Notes: generated by a model from the letters alone, not told the origin. Counted from the first letter of the stretch, positions 10,458-20,302 are shown. The stretch: 64,000 nt of DNA from Desulfotomaculum copahuensis (GCF_001655685.1 NZ_LYVF01000047.1:164399-228398), one strand, 5' to 3'. Numbers and translations are program-made.

Positions 10458-12170
10458 GTGCGCGCAAGTCAGTTGTTTATTCCCACTTTGCGGGAAGTGC
10501 CGGCCGAAGCCGAAGTAATCAGCCACAAACTGCTGCTCCGGGCCGGATTCATCCGCAAGGCCGCGGCCGGGGTTTATACCCTGTTGCCCCTGGCCTGGCG
10601 GGTGATCAAGAAAATCGAGCAAATCGTACGGGAAGAAATGGACCGCGAAGGCGGCCAGGAAATCATGATGCCGGTGATTCAGCCGGCCGAGTTGTGGCAG
10701 GAGTCGGGCCGCTGGGACGTGTACGGTCCGGAGCTTTTTCGTCTGAAAGACAGGCACGGCCGGGACTTTTGCCTGGGGCCGACACACGAGGAAATCATCA
10801 CCGACCTGGTGCGCCACGAGATTTCCTCCTACCGGCAACTGCCCCGGCTGCTTTACCAGATTCAGAACAAATACCGGGACGAGCGGCGGCCGCGTTTCGG
10901 ACTGATGCGCGGCCGGGAATTCATCATGAAGGACCTTTATTCCTTCGACCGGGATACCGCCGGACTGGATGAAAGTTATAAAAAGATGTACGGGGCCTAC
11001 ACACGCATCTTCCAGCGCTGCGGCCTGCGCTTCCGGCCGGTGGAAGCCGATTCAGGCGCCATCGGCGGCAAGGACACTCATGAATTCATGGTTCTGGCTG
11101 AATCGGGCGAGGCCACGGTGCTCTTTTGTCCGCAGGAAAGCTGCGGCTACGCCGCCAATGACGAGCGGGCGGAAACACCGCCGGACCTGTGGACCGCCGG
11201 CGGGGAACCGGCACCCCTGCAGGAGGCGTCCACCCCCGGCAGTCATACCGTGGCCCAGGTTACCGCCGCTTTGGGCGTTGATCCCCGCCAAATCATCAAA
11301 ACCATGCTCTACCGGACGGAACAGGGCGTTGTCGCCGCCCTGGTACGCGGGGACCGGGAAGTAAACGAAATCAAGCTGCAAAAAGCGGCGAACGTACTGC
11401 GCCTGGAGTTGGCCGACGCATCCACAGTGCGGCAAATTACCGGCGCCAGAGTGGGCTTTGCCGGGCCGGTGGGCCTGCCGGGCGTGAAAATAATCGCTGA
11501 CCGGGAAGTGATGGCCCTGGTCAACGCGGTGGCCGGGGCCAACCGGGATGAAACCCACCTGATCAATGTCAACCCGGGCCGTGACTTCACCCCGCACCTG
11601 GTGACCGATTTGTGCCTGGCGCGGGCCGGGGATCCCTGTCCGCATTGCGGCGCCCCCCTGGAAGCGGCCCGGGGGATCGAAGTGGGGCAGGTGTTCAAAC
11701 TGGGGGAGAAATACAGCCGGGCTTTAAATGCCACCTATGTGGATGAAAACGGCCAAACCCGGTACATGGTCATGGGCTGCTACGGCATCGGAGTCACCCG
11801 TACTATGGCTGCTGCCATTGAACAAAATCACGATCAAAACGGCATCATCTGGCCGGTGTCCATCGCCCCCTATCAGGCGGTGGTGGTACCGGTGAGCAAT
11901 AAGGAACCCGCGCATATGGCGCTGGCGGAAAAAGTTTACCGCGATTTGGCCGCTGCCGGCATGGAAGTGGTGTTGGACGACCGGGACGAACGGCCGGGAG
12001 TAAAATTCAAGGACGCCGATTTAATCGGCTATCCGCTGCGCCTGACCATCGGCAACCGGACGGTGGAAAGCGGCCAGGTGGAGGTCCGCCGGCGGGGTGG
12101 CGGGGAGACCGTACCGGTTCCGGTGGACGATGTGGTGGAAACGGTGCGGCAGATTTTAGCTCAAAGTTAG
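10458..12170 (+). CDS. proS: Prolyl-tRNA synthetase, bacterial type with editing domain
   Basis: ProRS charges tRNA-Pro and clears misacylated Ala-tRNA-Pro. The 570-residue protein has class II motif 1 (residues about 30-70), motif 2 around [21 protein letters not shown], the inserted YbaK-like editing domain around residues 225-400, then motif 3 ([12 protein letters not shown]) and the anticodon-binding domain. GTG 10458 ([13 protein letters not shown]) fits the family start and lies 7 nt after AGGGGG; in-frame TTG and GTG just upstream are too close to the site. In Bacillus polC follows proS; here a glycosyltransferase does. Confidence 0.97.
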   Translation: MRASQLFIPTLREVPAEAEVISHKLLLRAGFIRKAAAGVYTLLPLAWRVIKKIEQIVREEMDREGGQEIMMPVIQPAELWQESGRWDVYGPELFRLKDRHGRDFCLGPTHEEIITDLVRHEISSYRQLPRLLYQIQNKYRDERRPRFGLMRGREFIMKDLYSFDRDTAGLDESYKKMYGAYTRIFQRCGLRFRPVEADSGAIGGKDTHEFMVLAESGEATVLFCPQESCGYAANDERAETPPDLWTAGGEPAPLQEASTPGSHTVAQVTAALGVDPRQIIKTMLYRTEQGVVAALVRGDREVNEIKLQKAANVLRLELADASTVRQITGARVGFAGPVGLPGVKIIADREVMALVNAVAGANRDETHLINVNPGRDFTPHLVTDLCLARAGDPCPHCGAPLEAARGIEVGQVFKLGEKYSRALNATYVDENGQTRYMVMGCYGIGVTRTMAAAIEQNHDQNGIIWPVSIAPYQAVVVPVSNKEPAHMALAEKVYRDLAAAGMEVVLDDRDERPGVKFKDADLIGYPLRLTIGNRTVESGQVEVRRRGGGETVPVPVDDVVETVRQILAQS

Positions 12171-12181
12171 AGGGGATGATT

Positions 12182-13366
12182 ATGGCCTTCCTCGAACGGG
12201 TGGTAATCCTGTCCGTGTCGGCAGGCGCGGGCCATATGCGTGCGGCTGCGGCCCTCAAGGCCGCCGTGCTGGAGACAAATCCACAGGCCGGGGTAATTAT
12301 ACTGGACACGTTCCGTTACACCAGTCCCTTGCTGGAAAAAGTCATGCTGGGCACCTATATGGAAATGCTCAAGATTACCCCGGTGGTTTATGGATATCTT
12401 TACCGGCAGGCGGAAAGCGGTCAGCCTCTTTCCGGATTTGCCAAGCAGGAATTCAGCCGCATTTTAAACAAGCTGACCGCTCCTAAGCTGGTGCAGTTTT
12501 TAAGACAGCATCAACCCCAGCTGGTGGTCTGCACCCACCCCTTTCCGGTGGGGATTCTGGACCGCTTGAAAGAGCAGGATATGTTCAACGTACCGTTGGT
12601 GGCCACCATAACAGACTTTACCGTGCACCCCTTTTGGGTCTTCCCGGGTGTGGACGCCTATACGGTGGCCGACCGCCAGTTGGGCCGCCTGCTGGAGGAG
12701 CAGGGTATCGCCCCGGCCAAAATACATGCCGCCGGCATACCGATTGATCCTTCCTTTGCCCGGCCGGTGAACCGCCGGGCCGTGCGTGCCGGTTTGGGTC
12801 TCGCGGACGGGTTGCCTGCCGTCCTGGTGATGGGGGGCGGACTGGGTATGGGCCCGCTGGCCGATGTGGTGCAGGCGCTGGGCAACAGTGATGTTCGCTG
12901 CCAGATCATGGTGGTGGCGGGCAGCAACGAGCAGTTGCGCGCCAAACTGGAACGCATAGCCGGAACGCTGCAGAATCCGGTGCGGGTGTTTGGTTTTATT
13001 CAGAACATCCACGAACTGATGTCCGCCGCCGATTTAATGGTGGGCAAGGCCGGCGGGCTAACCTGCGCGGAAGCCCTGGCCAAGGGGTTGCCCATGTTCA
13101 TCAGCGACCCCTTGCCCGGGCAGGAGGAACGGAACGCCCAGTTTCTGCAGCAGGCCGGAGCGGCGCTGCAAGTGGACGGTACCAGGGAACTGGTGGCCGC
13201 ATTGACTGCCTGCCTTTCCTCCCCGCAGCGCCTGCGCCTGATGTCCGCCGCCGCGGCCCGTCTGGGGCGGCCGCAGGCGGCGCGGGCGACGCTGGAACTA
13301 CTCACCGGCCTGCTGGAGAACGGTGAGGCGGGACGGGAAACGTATGCAAATGAATTTGCTCCGTGA
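12182..13366 (+). CDS. Processive diacylglycerol glycosyltransferase (MGDG synthase/UgtP family)
   Basis: A 394-residue GT-B enzyme of family GT28, related to MurG and UgtP. The N-terminal half begins ILSVSAGAGHMRAA, the MGDG-synthase pattern (SxSxGxGHxxAA), and the C-terminal half has the nucleotide-sugar segment GKAGGLTCAEALAKGLPMFISDPLPGQEERN. The expected role is addition of glucose or galactose to diacylglycerol on the inner membrane face, giving glycolipids and lipoteichoic-acid anchors; the exact sugar cannot be read. ATG 12182 is chosen because ATG 12176 abuts the AGAGGGG site. It follows proS by 11 bp, in the slot where Bacillus carries polC. Confidence 0.85.
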   Translation: MAFLERVVILSVSAGAGHMRAAAALKAAVLETNPQAGVIILDTFRYTSPLLEKVMLGTYMEMLKITPVVYGYLYRQAESGQPLSGFAKQEFSRILNKLTAPKLVQFLRQHQPQLVVCTHPFPVGILDRLKEQDMFNVPLVATITDFTVHPFWVFPGVDAYTVADRQLGRLLEEQGIAPAKIHAAGIPIDPSFARPVNRRAVRAGLGLADGLPAVLVMGGGLGMGPLADVVQALGNSDVRCQIMVVAGSNEQLRAKLERIAGTLQNPVRVFGFIQNIHELMSAADLMVGKAGGLTCAEALAKGLPMFISDPLPGQEERNAQFLQQAGAALQVDGTRELVAALTACLSSPQRLRLMSAAAARLGRPQAARATLELLTGLLENGEAGRETYANEFAP

Positions 13367-13537
13367 TCAGCCCGGCGTTCTCCCGCGTTAAAAGCTCATG
13401 CCGCCGGGGAGGTGCCGGCGGAAAAATGACCGTCACCTTTACTTCCAGGGAACTGTTGATCGTTTCATTGGCATGTGCTGATGTCATCCGGCGCGGCTGT
13501 TTTACGCCAGCGGGTTGTGCCAGGGAGGTGACACCCG

Positions 13538-14212
13538 GTGCTTACCGAAAGAGAAGTAATCATCCGCCTGGCCCTGGCCCTGGTCCTGGGCGGGCTGATC
13601 GGGCTGGAGCGGGAGCGTCTGTACGTGGCCATCCGTACTTATTCGGCCGGCTTCCGTACGCATATTCTGGTCTGTGTCGGTGCGGCGCTGGCGATGATAG
13701 TTTCAGAGGGACTGCATTTTCAATACAAAGGGGACGCCGCCCGGGTGGCCGCCCAGGTAATCAGCGGCATCGGCTTTCTGGGGGCGGGGGCCATATTGCG
13801 GGAAGGTATCCTGGTGCGGGGTCTGACCACGGCAGCAAGCCTGTGGGTGGTGGCCTGTGTGGGTCTGGCGGCGGGCGGCGGCTTTTATCTGGCCGCCACT
13901 TTGGGCACGCTGCTGGTGCTTTTTGCCCTGATCATCCTGGGTGCCCTGGAGGATGTGGTGCGCAACTGGCGCCGGCAGGACACGCTGAGCATTGTGGTGG
14001 GCAACCAGCCCGGCGATGTACAGATGATTGGCACCGTACTAAAGGAATTCGGCATTCAGGTCAAGCGTATAGATATACAGAAGATTCCCGAAAGCGACCG
14101 TCAGCTGCTGGAGGTGGCGGTAACCTTCCCTTACCGTGTCAACCGGGTTGAGGTCTTGAACAAACTGGCCTCCCTGTCAGGCGTGCACCGGGTGGAAAAC
14201 CAGGTGTTATAG
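13538..14212 (+). CDS. MgtC/SapB-family membrane protein
   Basis: A 224-residue protein with about five membrane segments in the first 140 residues and an ACT-like soluble domain at the C-terminus (about 145-224). The MgtC signature is present: LGGLIGLERE near residue 20, the conserved FRTHILVCVGAAL, and GIGFLGAGAILREG. Family members act in magnesium-limited growth or modulate membrane ATPases; they are not proven transporters. GTG 13538 follows AGGGAGGTGA. The 170 bp before it shows no convincing gene. Confidence 0.88.
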   Translation: MLTEREVIIRLALALVLGGLIGLERERLYVAIRTYSAGFRTHILVCVGAALAMIVSEGLHFQYKGDAARVAAQVISGIGFLGAGAILREGILVRGLTTAASLWVVACVGLAAGGGFYLAATLGTLLVLFALIILGALEDVVRNWRRQDTLSIVVGNQPGDVQMIGTVLKEFGIQVKRIDIQKIPESDRQLLEVAVTFPYRVNRVEVLNKLASLSGVHRVENQVL

Positions 14213-14255
14213 CCATGGAGCGCTGCCGCCGTACTACGGACATCTTTTATTTCCC

Positions 14256-14284
14256 TTGTCAATGGATTATTTTTATGATATACT
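14256..14284 (+). promoter_or_regulatory. SigA-type promoter of the rimP-nusA-infB operon
   Basis: TTGTCA (14256-14261), spacer of 17 bp, TATACT (14279-14284), embedded in an AT-rich patch unlike the surroundings. Transcription would begin near 14291, giving a leader of about 140 nt that contains the hairpin at 14325-14347. Confidence 0.8.
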
Positions 14285-14324
14285 TTTTTTTGGCTTCTTA
14301 AGCCTTGTTTTGCGCCAATTGTTC

Positions 14325-14352
14325 AAGAGTGGGTAACGCCCACTCTTTCGTC
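14325..14352 (+). promoter_or_regulatory. Leader hairpin upstream of rimP, possible attenuator
   Basis: A perfect 9 bp stem AAGAGTGGG / CCCACTCTT (14325-14333 / 14339-14347), 5 nt loop, then TTCGTCTTATAC. It lies about 35 nt into the predicted rimP-nusA transcript, so it is not the mgtC terminator alone. Its place before nusA makes attenuation or NusA-linked feedback plausible (inference). Confidence 0.55.
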
Positions 14353-14431
14353 TTATACTATACCTTTAATCGATATTTTTGACCGGTTGCCGGCGATTTG
14401 CCGGTTTGCCGGGAAAAGGAGGTAGCCGGTC

Positions 14432-14893
14432 ATCGTCAGGCACAAAGTGGCGGCGCAGGTGGAGGAAGCGGCCGCACCGATGGCGGCCGCACTCGGTCTG
14501 GAACTGGTGGATGTGGTGTATGTCAAGGAGGGAGGTAACTGGTATCTGCGGTTGTTTATCGACCGGGAGGGCGGGGTGACGCTGGACGATTGCCAGGCAA
14601 TGTCCGAAAAGCTGGATCGCTGGCTGGATGAGGTGGATCCCGTCCCCCAGTCCTACCACCTGGAAGTTTCTTCACCGGGTCTGGAGCGGCCGTTGAAAAA
14701 ACCGGATGATTTCCGGCGTTTTCAGGGACGGATGATCCAGTTGAGCACATTTGCCCCGGTTGAAGGAAGGAAAAAGTTTACCGGCCTTCTGGTGGGCGCC
14801 GGTGAAGAATCGGTGCAACTGGAAATACAGGGCCGGCAGTTGGTCATTCCAATGGAACAGGTGGCTGCAGCGCGGTTAAAAGCGGAATTTTAA
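14432..14893 (+). CDS. rimP: Ribosome maturation factor RimP
   Basis: RimP helps assemble the 30S subunit. The protein shows LGLELVDVVYVKEGGNWYLRLFIDREGGVTLDDC, the RimP core, then an Sm-like C-terminal domain from VSSPGLERPL onward. The start is unusual. The strong site AAAAGGAGG (14414-14422) is followed 9 nt later by ATC at 14432, which gives 153 residues and the usual N-terminal length. The first standard start in frame, GTG 14447, is 24 nt from that site and would cut about five residues. I place the start at ATC 14432 with reserve; GTG 14447 is the alternative. First gene of the rimP-nusA-ylxR-ylxQ-infB run. Confidence 0.9.
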   Translation: MVRHKVAAQVEEAAAPMAAALGLELVDVVYVKEGGNWYLRLFIDREGGVTLDDCQAMSEKLDRWLDEVDPVPQSYHLEVSSPGLERPLKKPDDFRRFQGRMIQLSTFAPVEGRKKFTGLLVGAGEESVQLEIQGRQLVIPMEQVAAARLKAEF

Positions 14894-14920
14894 TCGCTCT
14901 TTAGGAGGCAGTGGTTAAAG

Positions 14921-16024
14921 ATGAATACCGAATTTCTAACGGCTCTGAAGGATCTGGAGAAGGAGAAGGGCATCGCTACCGATATTTTGCTGGAGGCCAT
15001 TGAGGCGGCGCTCCTTTCCGCCTACCGGCGCAATTTCGGTTCCCTGCAGAACGCCAGAGTGGTTATTGACCGGGACAACGGGGACTTCAAAGTATATGCC
15101 CAGTATGCCGTGGTGGAGGACGTTGCGGATCCGCGTCAGGAAATTTCCCTGGCCGAAGCGCAGCAAATCGATCCCCGTTATGAATTGGGCGACGTTGTAG
15201 AAAGGGAGGTAACGCCGCGCAATTTCGGCCGTATTGCGGCGCAGACGGCCAAGCAGGTGGTGGTGCAGCGCATCCGGGAGGCCGAACGCAATATCGTTTT
15301 TGAGTCTTATGCCAACCGGGAAGGCGATATCATCAACGGTGCCGTTCAGCGGGTGGAACAAAAAAACGTGTTTATCGAATTGGGCAAAACCGAAGCGGTG
15401 CTGGCTCCTTCCGAGCAGATGCCGGGGGAGGATTACCGGCCGGGCACCAGGCTCAAACTGTATATCGTTGAAGTGCGCAAGACAACCAAGGGACCGCAAA
15501 TCATGGTTTCCCGTACTCACCCGGGTCTGTTGAAGCGGCTTTTGGAACTGGAGGTGCCGGAACTGGCCGAAGGACTGGTGGAATTGAAATCCGTGGCCCG
15601 GGAGGCCGGTTACCGTTCGAAAATAGCTGTTTACTCACGGGATGAAAATGTCGATCCGGTGGGTGCCTGCGTCGGTCCCAAGGGGGCGCGCATTCAGAGC
15701 ATTGTCAATGAACTGAACGGAGAAAAAATTGATATTATAAAGTGGAACAGTGATGCCTCAAAATATGTTGCGGCGTCCTTGAGCCCGGCCAAAGTGGTGG
15801 CGGTGGAAATCTGGGAAGAAGAAAAAATAGCCCGGGTGATTGTGCCTGATTACCAGCTTTCCCTGGCCATCGGCAAGGAAGGTCAGAATGCCCGTCTGGC
15901 TGCCAAATTAACCGGATGGAAAATCGATATCAAGAGTGAATCCCAGATGCAGGAGATTTACGCCGAAGAATACCAGAATTATTATCAGGATCAGCCGGCC
16001 GGTGAGCAGGATCTGGAAATCTAG
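14921..16024 (+). CDS. nusA: Transcription termination/antitermination factor NusA
   Basis: NusA binds RNA polymerase and nascent RNA and controls pausing, termination and antitermination. The 367-residue protein has the N-terminal polymerase-binding domain (about 1-125), an S1 domain (about 130-200) and two KH domains with GPKGARIQSIVNELNGEKIDI and IGKEGQNARLAAKLTGWKIDI. It ends soon after the second KH, the short Gram-positive form without acidic repeats. ATG 14921 follows TAGGAGG. Confidence 0.96.
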   Translation: MNTEFLTALKDLEKEKGIATDILLEAIEAALLSAYRRNFGSLQNARVVIDRDNGDFKVYAQYAVVEDVADPRQEISLAEAQQIDPRYELGDVVEREVTPRNFGRIAAQTAKQVVVQRIREAERNIVFESYANREGDIINGAVQRVEQKNVFIELGKTEAVLAPSEQMPGEDYRPGTRLKLYIVEVRKTTKGPQIMVSRTHPGLLKRLLELEVPELAEGLVELKSVAREAGYRSKIAVYSRDENVDPVGACVGPKGARIQSIVNELNGEKIDIIKWNSDASKYVAASLSPAKVVAVEIWEEEKIARVIVPDYQLSLAIGKEGQNARLAAKLTGWKIDIKSESQMQEIYAEEYQNYYQDQPAGEQDLEI

Positions 16025-16044
16025 TTCAAAGGTGGTGACCGGGT

Positions 16045-16314
16045 GTGCCCCGGGTAAAAAAAATACCTTTGCGCAAATGCGTGGGGTGCCAGGAAATGAA
16101 GCCGAAAAAAGAACTGATCCGGATTGTGCGCACCCCCGAAAACAGGGTGGAAGTGGATCATACCGGCAAGCGTGCCGGGCGGGGCGCCTATATCTGTCCC
16201 GATCCAAACTGTTTGCAGCAGGCGGTGAAAGCCAGGCGGCTGGAAAAAGCGTTGCAGAATCCAATTGCGCCGGAGGTTATCGAATCTCTCCGACAGGGGC
16301 TGGCCAAACAATGA
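16045..16314 (+). CDS. ylxR: YlxR/RnpM family RNA-binding protein
   Basis: A basic 89-residue protein of the DUF448 family. The signature RKCVGCQEMKPKKELIRIV lies at residues 10-28, with GRGAYICPDPNC near 50 and the C-terminal helix. Bacillus YlxR/RnpM binds RNase P RNA and is reported to affect transcription of many genes. GTG 16045 lies 20 bp after nusA behind AAAGGTGGTGA. The end overlaps ylxQ in an ATGA. Confidence 0.92.
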   Translation: MPRVKKIPLRKCVGCQEMKPKKELIRIVRTPENRVEVDHTGKRAGRGAYICPDPNCLQQAVKARRLEKALQNPIAPEVIESLRQGLAKQ

Positions 16315-16628
16315 GCGCAAAAGTACAGCGGTTACTCGGTTTGGCGCGGCGGGCCGGGCAACTGGTCAGCGGTGATACGGCTGTGCGGCAGACTGTCAAC
16401 CGCGGCCGGGCACACTTGTTGGTGCTGGCCGGCGATGCCGCGCCACGTACCGCCAGGGCGTTTCAAGAACTGGCGTCGGCGGCCGCGCTGCCTGTAATTA
16501 TTTTTGGTTCGCGCGCTGAATTGGGTTGTCTGCTGGGATGCCCCCTCAGGGCGGTGGCGGTGGTTACGGACAGGCATTTGGCCCGGGGAATCCTGGCGGT
16601 CATTGACGGGGAAGAGAATGAAAACTAG
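16311..16628 (+). CDS. ylxQ: L7Ae-family RNA-binding protein (YlxQ)
   Basis: A 105-residue protein of the L7Ae/L30e/S12e/Gadd45 family that binds kink-turn RNA. Family features are VQRLLGLARRAGQLVSGDTAV at the N-terminus, LVLAGDAAPRT, and the C-terminal VVTDRHLARGIL. Its ATG overlaps the ylxR stop, so the two are translated together, in the usual order between ylxR and infB. The ligand RNA in this organism is not known. Confidence 0.92.
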   Translation: MSAKVQRLLGLARRAGQLVSGDTAVRQTVNRGRAHLLVLAGDAAPRTARAFQELASAAALPVIIFGSRAELGCLLGCPLRAVAVVTDRHLARGILAVIDGEENEN

Positions 16629-16629
16629 T

Positions 16630-16680
16630 CGTTAGCCGTTGGTGGTTAGTGGCGGGACGACTAACGACCAACGGCTAACG
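16630..16680. repeat. Long imperfect inverted repeat built from heptamers, before infB
   Basis: Each 21-nt arm consists of three related 7-mers: CGTTAGC CGTTGGT GGTTAGT (16630-16650) and the complement ACTAACG ACCAACG GCTAACG (16660-16680), with one G-G mismatch and a 9 nt loop. There is no T-run, so it is not a normal terminator. It sits between ylxQ and infB, 28 bp before the infB start. Confidence 0.8.
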
Positions 16681-16708
16681 GCTATTCACCAGTTTTGGAG
16701 GTGTTTAC

Positions 16709-19700
16709 ATGGCAAAAAAAAGGGTGCATGAACTGGCCAGGGAGCTTGGCCTGGAGAATAAAGAGTTGATGCAGCGGCTGGGTGAGATGGGCATAGAGGT
16801 AAAATCATCCCTGAGCACGCTGGAGGACAGTGTGGTCGCCCGTTTAAAGCAGGAACCGGCCGCCGGTGGAAAACAGCCGGCAGATGACAAAACGGTTGAC
16901 AATACCGCCGGCGCGGCAAAAAGGGCGGCCGGCAATGCCGGCGCGGCGGGAAAAGGGCCGCAGAACAGCGCGCCGGATGCCGGAAAGGGGCTGCAGAACA
17001 AAACGCCCGCCGGCGGGGATAAAAAACGGTCCGGCGAGCGTTCCCGGAACGCCGACGGGCGCCGGAACAACCCCCCGCGTTACGACCGGGGGCCCGGGTT
17101 GGTCGACCGGGTGCCTTCACGCCCGCCGGATAAACGTTTTATGGAGCGTCCCTTGAAAGTGGATTTGCCCGGCCAGGCACAGGGCGCCAGGCAGCAACAA
17201 CCGCCGCGGTCCGCCGCTCCTGCGGTGGAGACGACGGCGGAAGCCGGCGGGCAGGGCCAGGCACCGTCCGCCGGGCAGCAGCCGGCGGGGCGCGGGGAAA
17301 CCGGCACCCGGGCCGGGGAACGGCAACCGTCCGGCACTGCGGAAACCGGTTCCCGGGTAAGGGAGCAACGTCCGGCCGGCGCGCGTGACAACCGGGCGCC
17401 GCTGCGGGAGCAAAAAAACACACCCGGCGCCGGGGATGTCCGGCGGACCAACCGGGTAACGGAAAGGCCGGCCGGTGCCCCGGAGCAACAAGGACGTACC
17501 CGGGACAATACCGCCAGGCCGGAGTATGTCCGGAACAACGGTTCCCGGACGGCCGGCGGGCAGGCCGGGGGAACTGGAAACAGCCGTCCGGAAGCCGGAC
17601 GATCCCCCGGTCGATACAACGGGGGACGGTTGTCCGGAGGGGCCGGGACCGGTCAGGGCAGGCCGTCAGGCGGTGCCGGTCAGGGGCGTTCGTTCGGCGC
17701 CGGTCAGGGCAGGCCGTCCGGGGGGACCGGCCAGGGCCGGCCGCGCCCCGATCAATTGAAGGTGCCCAAAGTACCCCAGGAGATCAAGGCGATCAGCGAC
17801 AAGGTAAAGGCCGATAAAACCCGCGGCAAGCAGGATAAGCTGCGGGAGGCCACCCGGCAGGCGCCCGCCCGCGGCCGGCGCGAGCATGACGAACATCAGC
17901 CCGACCGCAAGATGCGGCCGGGACAAAGAAAAAAAGGTTACCGCCCGGACAACAGGCAGCAGGTTAAACAGCCGCCCGCGCCGGTGGAAAAGAAACCGGT
18001 GGTGATTGGGGAATCGGTTACCGTCCAGGAACTGGCCGAAAAAATGAAAAAGAGCCCGGCCGAAGTAATTAAAAAGTTGATGATGCTGGGTGTATTGGCC
18101 ACGATTAACCAGGAAATCGACAGTGAAACCGCCACCATTGTGGCCGGTGAATTCGGCTTTGAAGTGGAGATCAAGATTCACCTGGACGCCGAGGCATTGC
18201 TGGAACAGGAACCGGAGGAAGATCCGGCTCTGTTGCAGCCGCGTCCCAGTGTGGTTACGGTGATGGGGCACGTGGATCACGGCAAAACCTCCCTGCTGGA
18301 CGCCATCCGGGAAACCAATGTTACCGCCACCGAAGCCGGAGGCATTACTCAGCACATTGGAGCCTACCAGGTGGAGCACAATAATAAGAAGATCACCTTT
18401 GTGGACACCCCGGGGCACGAAGCCTTTACGGCCATGCGCGCCCGCGGCGCCCAGGTCACCGACATCGCCATCCTGGTGGTGGCGGCCGATGACGGGGTGA
18501 TGCCCCAGACGGTGGAGGCAATCAACCACGCCCGGGCGGCCGGGGTACCGATTATCGTGGCCATCAACAAGATGGATAAACCCGGGGCAAACCCGGACCG
18601 GGTCAAGCAGCAGCTTACCGAATACGGCCTGGTGGCCGAGGACTGGGGCGGGGATACCATCCTGGTGCCTGTTTCCGCCAAAACCCGTCAGGGCCTGGAG
18701 GATCTGCTGGAAATGATTCTTCTGGTGTCGGAAGTGAGCGATTTAAAGGCCAATCCCAAACGGCCGGGACGGGGGACGGTGATCGAGGCCGAGTTGGACA
18801 AGGGACGCGGCCCGGTGGCCACCATATTGGTGCAGAACGGCGCCTTGAATATTGGTGACAACGTGGTGGCCGGCACAGCCTGGGGCCGGGTGCGGGCCAT
18901 GATGGACTACAAAGGCCGGCGGATTAAAAAGGCCGGACCCTCCACCCCGGTGGAAGTGCTTGGCTTTTGTGAAGTACCCCAGGCCGGGGATCTGTTCTAT
19001 GTGGTGCCTGATGAAAAATCAGCCCGCCAGGTGGCCGAAAAGCGTACCAACCGCCGGCGGGAGGAAGAATTCAAGGCCGCGCAGCCCAAGATTTCGCTGG
19101 ACGATTTGTTCAAGCACATCAAGGAAGGCCAGGTCAAGGAGCTGCCGGTGGTGATCAAAGCCGATGTACAGGGTTCTGTGGAGGCGCTGAAACAATCACT
19201 GGAGCGCCTCTCCAACGATGAGGTGAAGGTGAACATCATCCACGGCGGTGTAGGGGCGATTTCTGAAAACGATATCATGCTGGCTTCGGCATCCAACGCA
19301 ATTGTTATTGGTTTCAACGTGCGGCCGGACATCAATGCTTTGCGGGCGTCGGAAATGGAAAAAGTGGATATCCGCATGTACCGCGTAATCTACGACGCCA
19401 TTGGCGATGTCAAGGCTGCCCTGAGCGGTCTTTTGGATCCGGAATACAGGGAAGTGGTGCTTGGCCGCGCCGAAGTGCGCAAAACCTTCAAGGTATCCCG
19501 TCTGGGCACCATCGCCGGTTGTTATGTGGTGGACGGCAAGTTGCAAAGAGACGCCGGGATAAGGGTGATCCGTGACGGTGTGGTCATTCACGAGGGGAAA
19601 TTGGATTCCCTGAAACGTTTCAAGGATGACGTGCGGGAGGTTGTGCAAGGCTACGAATGCGGTCTGACCCTGGAAAAATTCAATGAAATCAGGGAAGGAG

Positions 19701-19750
19701 ACTACATCGAAGCATTTACCACCGAAGCGGTCAAACGCGAACTGGCTTAA
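16709..19750 (+). CDS. infB: Translation initiation factor IF-2
   Basis: IF-2 is the GTPase that delivers initiator fMet-tRNA to the 30S subunit and promotes subunit joining. The 1013-residue protein has an N-terminal helical start ([19 protein letters not shown]), then about 330 residues of Gly/Arg/Pro/Gln-rich low-complexity sequence with GQGRP-type repeats near residues 310-345. The IF-2 core follows: G1 GHVDHGKT near residue 520, [14 protein letters not shown], and C-terminal domains ending [15 protein letters not shown] 16709 follows GGAGGTG. The disordered linker is much longer than in Bacillus but common in high-GC Gram-positives. Confidence 0.97.
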   Translation: MAKKRVHELARELGLENKELMQRLGEMGIEVKSSLSTLEDSVVARLKQEPAAGGKQPADDKTVDNTAGAAKRAAGNAGAAGKGPQNSAPDAGKGLQNKTPAGGDKKRSGERSRNADGRRNNPPRYDRGPGLVDRVPSRPPDKRFMERPLKVDLPGQAQGARQQQPPRSAAPAVETTAEAGGQGQAPSAGQQPAGRGETGTRAGERQPSGTAETGSRVREQRPAGARDNRAPLREQKNTPGAGDVRRTNRVTERPAGAPEQQGRTRDNTARPEYVRNNGSRTAGGQAGGTGNSRPEAGRSPGRYNGGRLSGGAGTGQGRPSGGAGQGRSFGAGQGRPSGGTGQGRPRPDQLKVPKVPQEIKAISDKVKADKTRGKQDKLREATRQAPARGRREHDEHQPDRKMRPGQRKKGYRPDNRQQVKQPPAPVEKKPVVIGESVTVQELAEKMKKSPAEVIKKLMMLGVLATINQEIDSETATIVAGEFGFEVEIKIHLDAEALLEQEPEEDPALLQPRPSVVTVMGHVDHGKTSLLDAIRETNVTATEAGGITQHIGAYQVEHNNKKITFVDTPGHEAFTAMRARGAQVTDIAILVVAADDGVMPQTVEAINHARAAGVPIIVAINKMDKPGANPDRVKQQLTEYGLVAEDWGGDTILVPVSAKTRQGLEDLLEMILLVSEVSDLKANPKRPGRGTVIEAELDKGRGPVATILVQNGALNIGDNVVAGTAWGRVRAMMDYKGRRIKKAGPSTPVEVLGFCEVPQAGDLFYVVPDEKSARQVAEKRTNRRREEEFKAAQPKISLDDLFKHIKEGQVKELPVVIKADVQGSVEALKQSLERLSNDEVKVNIIHGGVGAISENDIMLASASNAIVIGFNVRPDINALRASEMEKVDIRMYRVIYDAIGDVKAALSGLLDPEYREVVLGRAEVRKTFKVSRLGTIAGCYVVDGKLQRDAGIRVIRDGVVIHEGKLDSLKRFKDDVREVVQGYECGLTLEKFNEIREGDYIEAFTTEAVKRELA

Positions 19751-19777
19751 ATCAGTGAGCAGCCGTCAGAAGCTAAA

Positions 19778-19885
19778 ATGCGGGAAGCATTGCTTAAAGC
19801 CAAAAGATACCGGGGTTCTCCGGTAATTCAGCCTGTGGAGATCACGCTGGCGCGGACGGGAAACCGTTTAGTCATGGGTCGATGA
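19778..19885 (+). CDS. Possible 35-residue ORF between infB and rbfA
   Basis: ATG 19778 opens a 35-codon frame ending in TGA at 19885. The frame is the same as infB and stays open from the infB stop codon onwards (44 codons). The peptide is basic (starts MREALLKAKRYRG). No convincing ribosome-binding site precedes it. Bacillus has ylxP in this slot, but this peptide does not resemble YlxP. It may be a short gene, a decayed remnant, or chance. Confidence 0.25.
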   Translation: MREALLKAKRYRGSPVIQPVEITLARTGNRLVMGR

Positions 19886-19939
19886 GGCAGGAATTTCTTG
19901 ATAGATATTTTTTCTATGAAGAAAGGAACGGTGTCGGGC

Positions 19940-20302
19940 ATGTCTCATCGTCCGGAACGCCTGGCGGAAATAATCAAAAAAGAGGTTTCTGATCTGCTGC
20001 AAAACGAAATCAAGGATCCGCGCCGGGGCTTTGTTACCGTTACCGGTGTTGAAGTTTCCGCGGATCTCCGTTACGCCAGGATTTTCGTCAGTGTACTGGG
20101 CACGCCGGAGGAGGAAAAGGCCGCCATGGAGGTGTTGAACCGTGTCCAGGGTTATGTGCGTGGTGAACTGGGCCGGCGCATCCGCCTGCGTTGTACGCCG
20201 GAGATTACTTTTAAACTGGATTCATCCATCGCCCGGGGCACACGTGTGATTGAACTGCTGCAGCGGGTCAATAGCGACCGGGAGGAGGCGCCCCATGAAT
20301 GA
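19940..20302 (+). CDS. rbfA: Ribosome-binding factor A
   Basis: RbfA is a cold-adaptation factor that binds the 30S subunit during 16S 5'-end maturation. The 120-residue protein starts [20 protein letters not shown] and has the KH-like core with [22 protein letters not shown] 19940 matches the family start; upstream in-frame codons at 19898 and 19931 are less likely. The stop overlaps the start of nrnA by 8 nt. Confidence 0.95.
   Translation: MSHRPERLAEIIKKEVSDLLQNEIKDPRRGFVTVTGVEVSADLRYARIFVSVLGTPEEEKAAMEVLNRVQGYVRGELGRRIRLRCTPEITFKLDSSIARGTRVIELLQRVNSDREEAPHE

Noticed and set aside
20250..20294. Longer start for nrnA
   Set aside because: The upstream codons lie within rbfA and give non-family sequence; ATG 20295 has the strong site.
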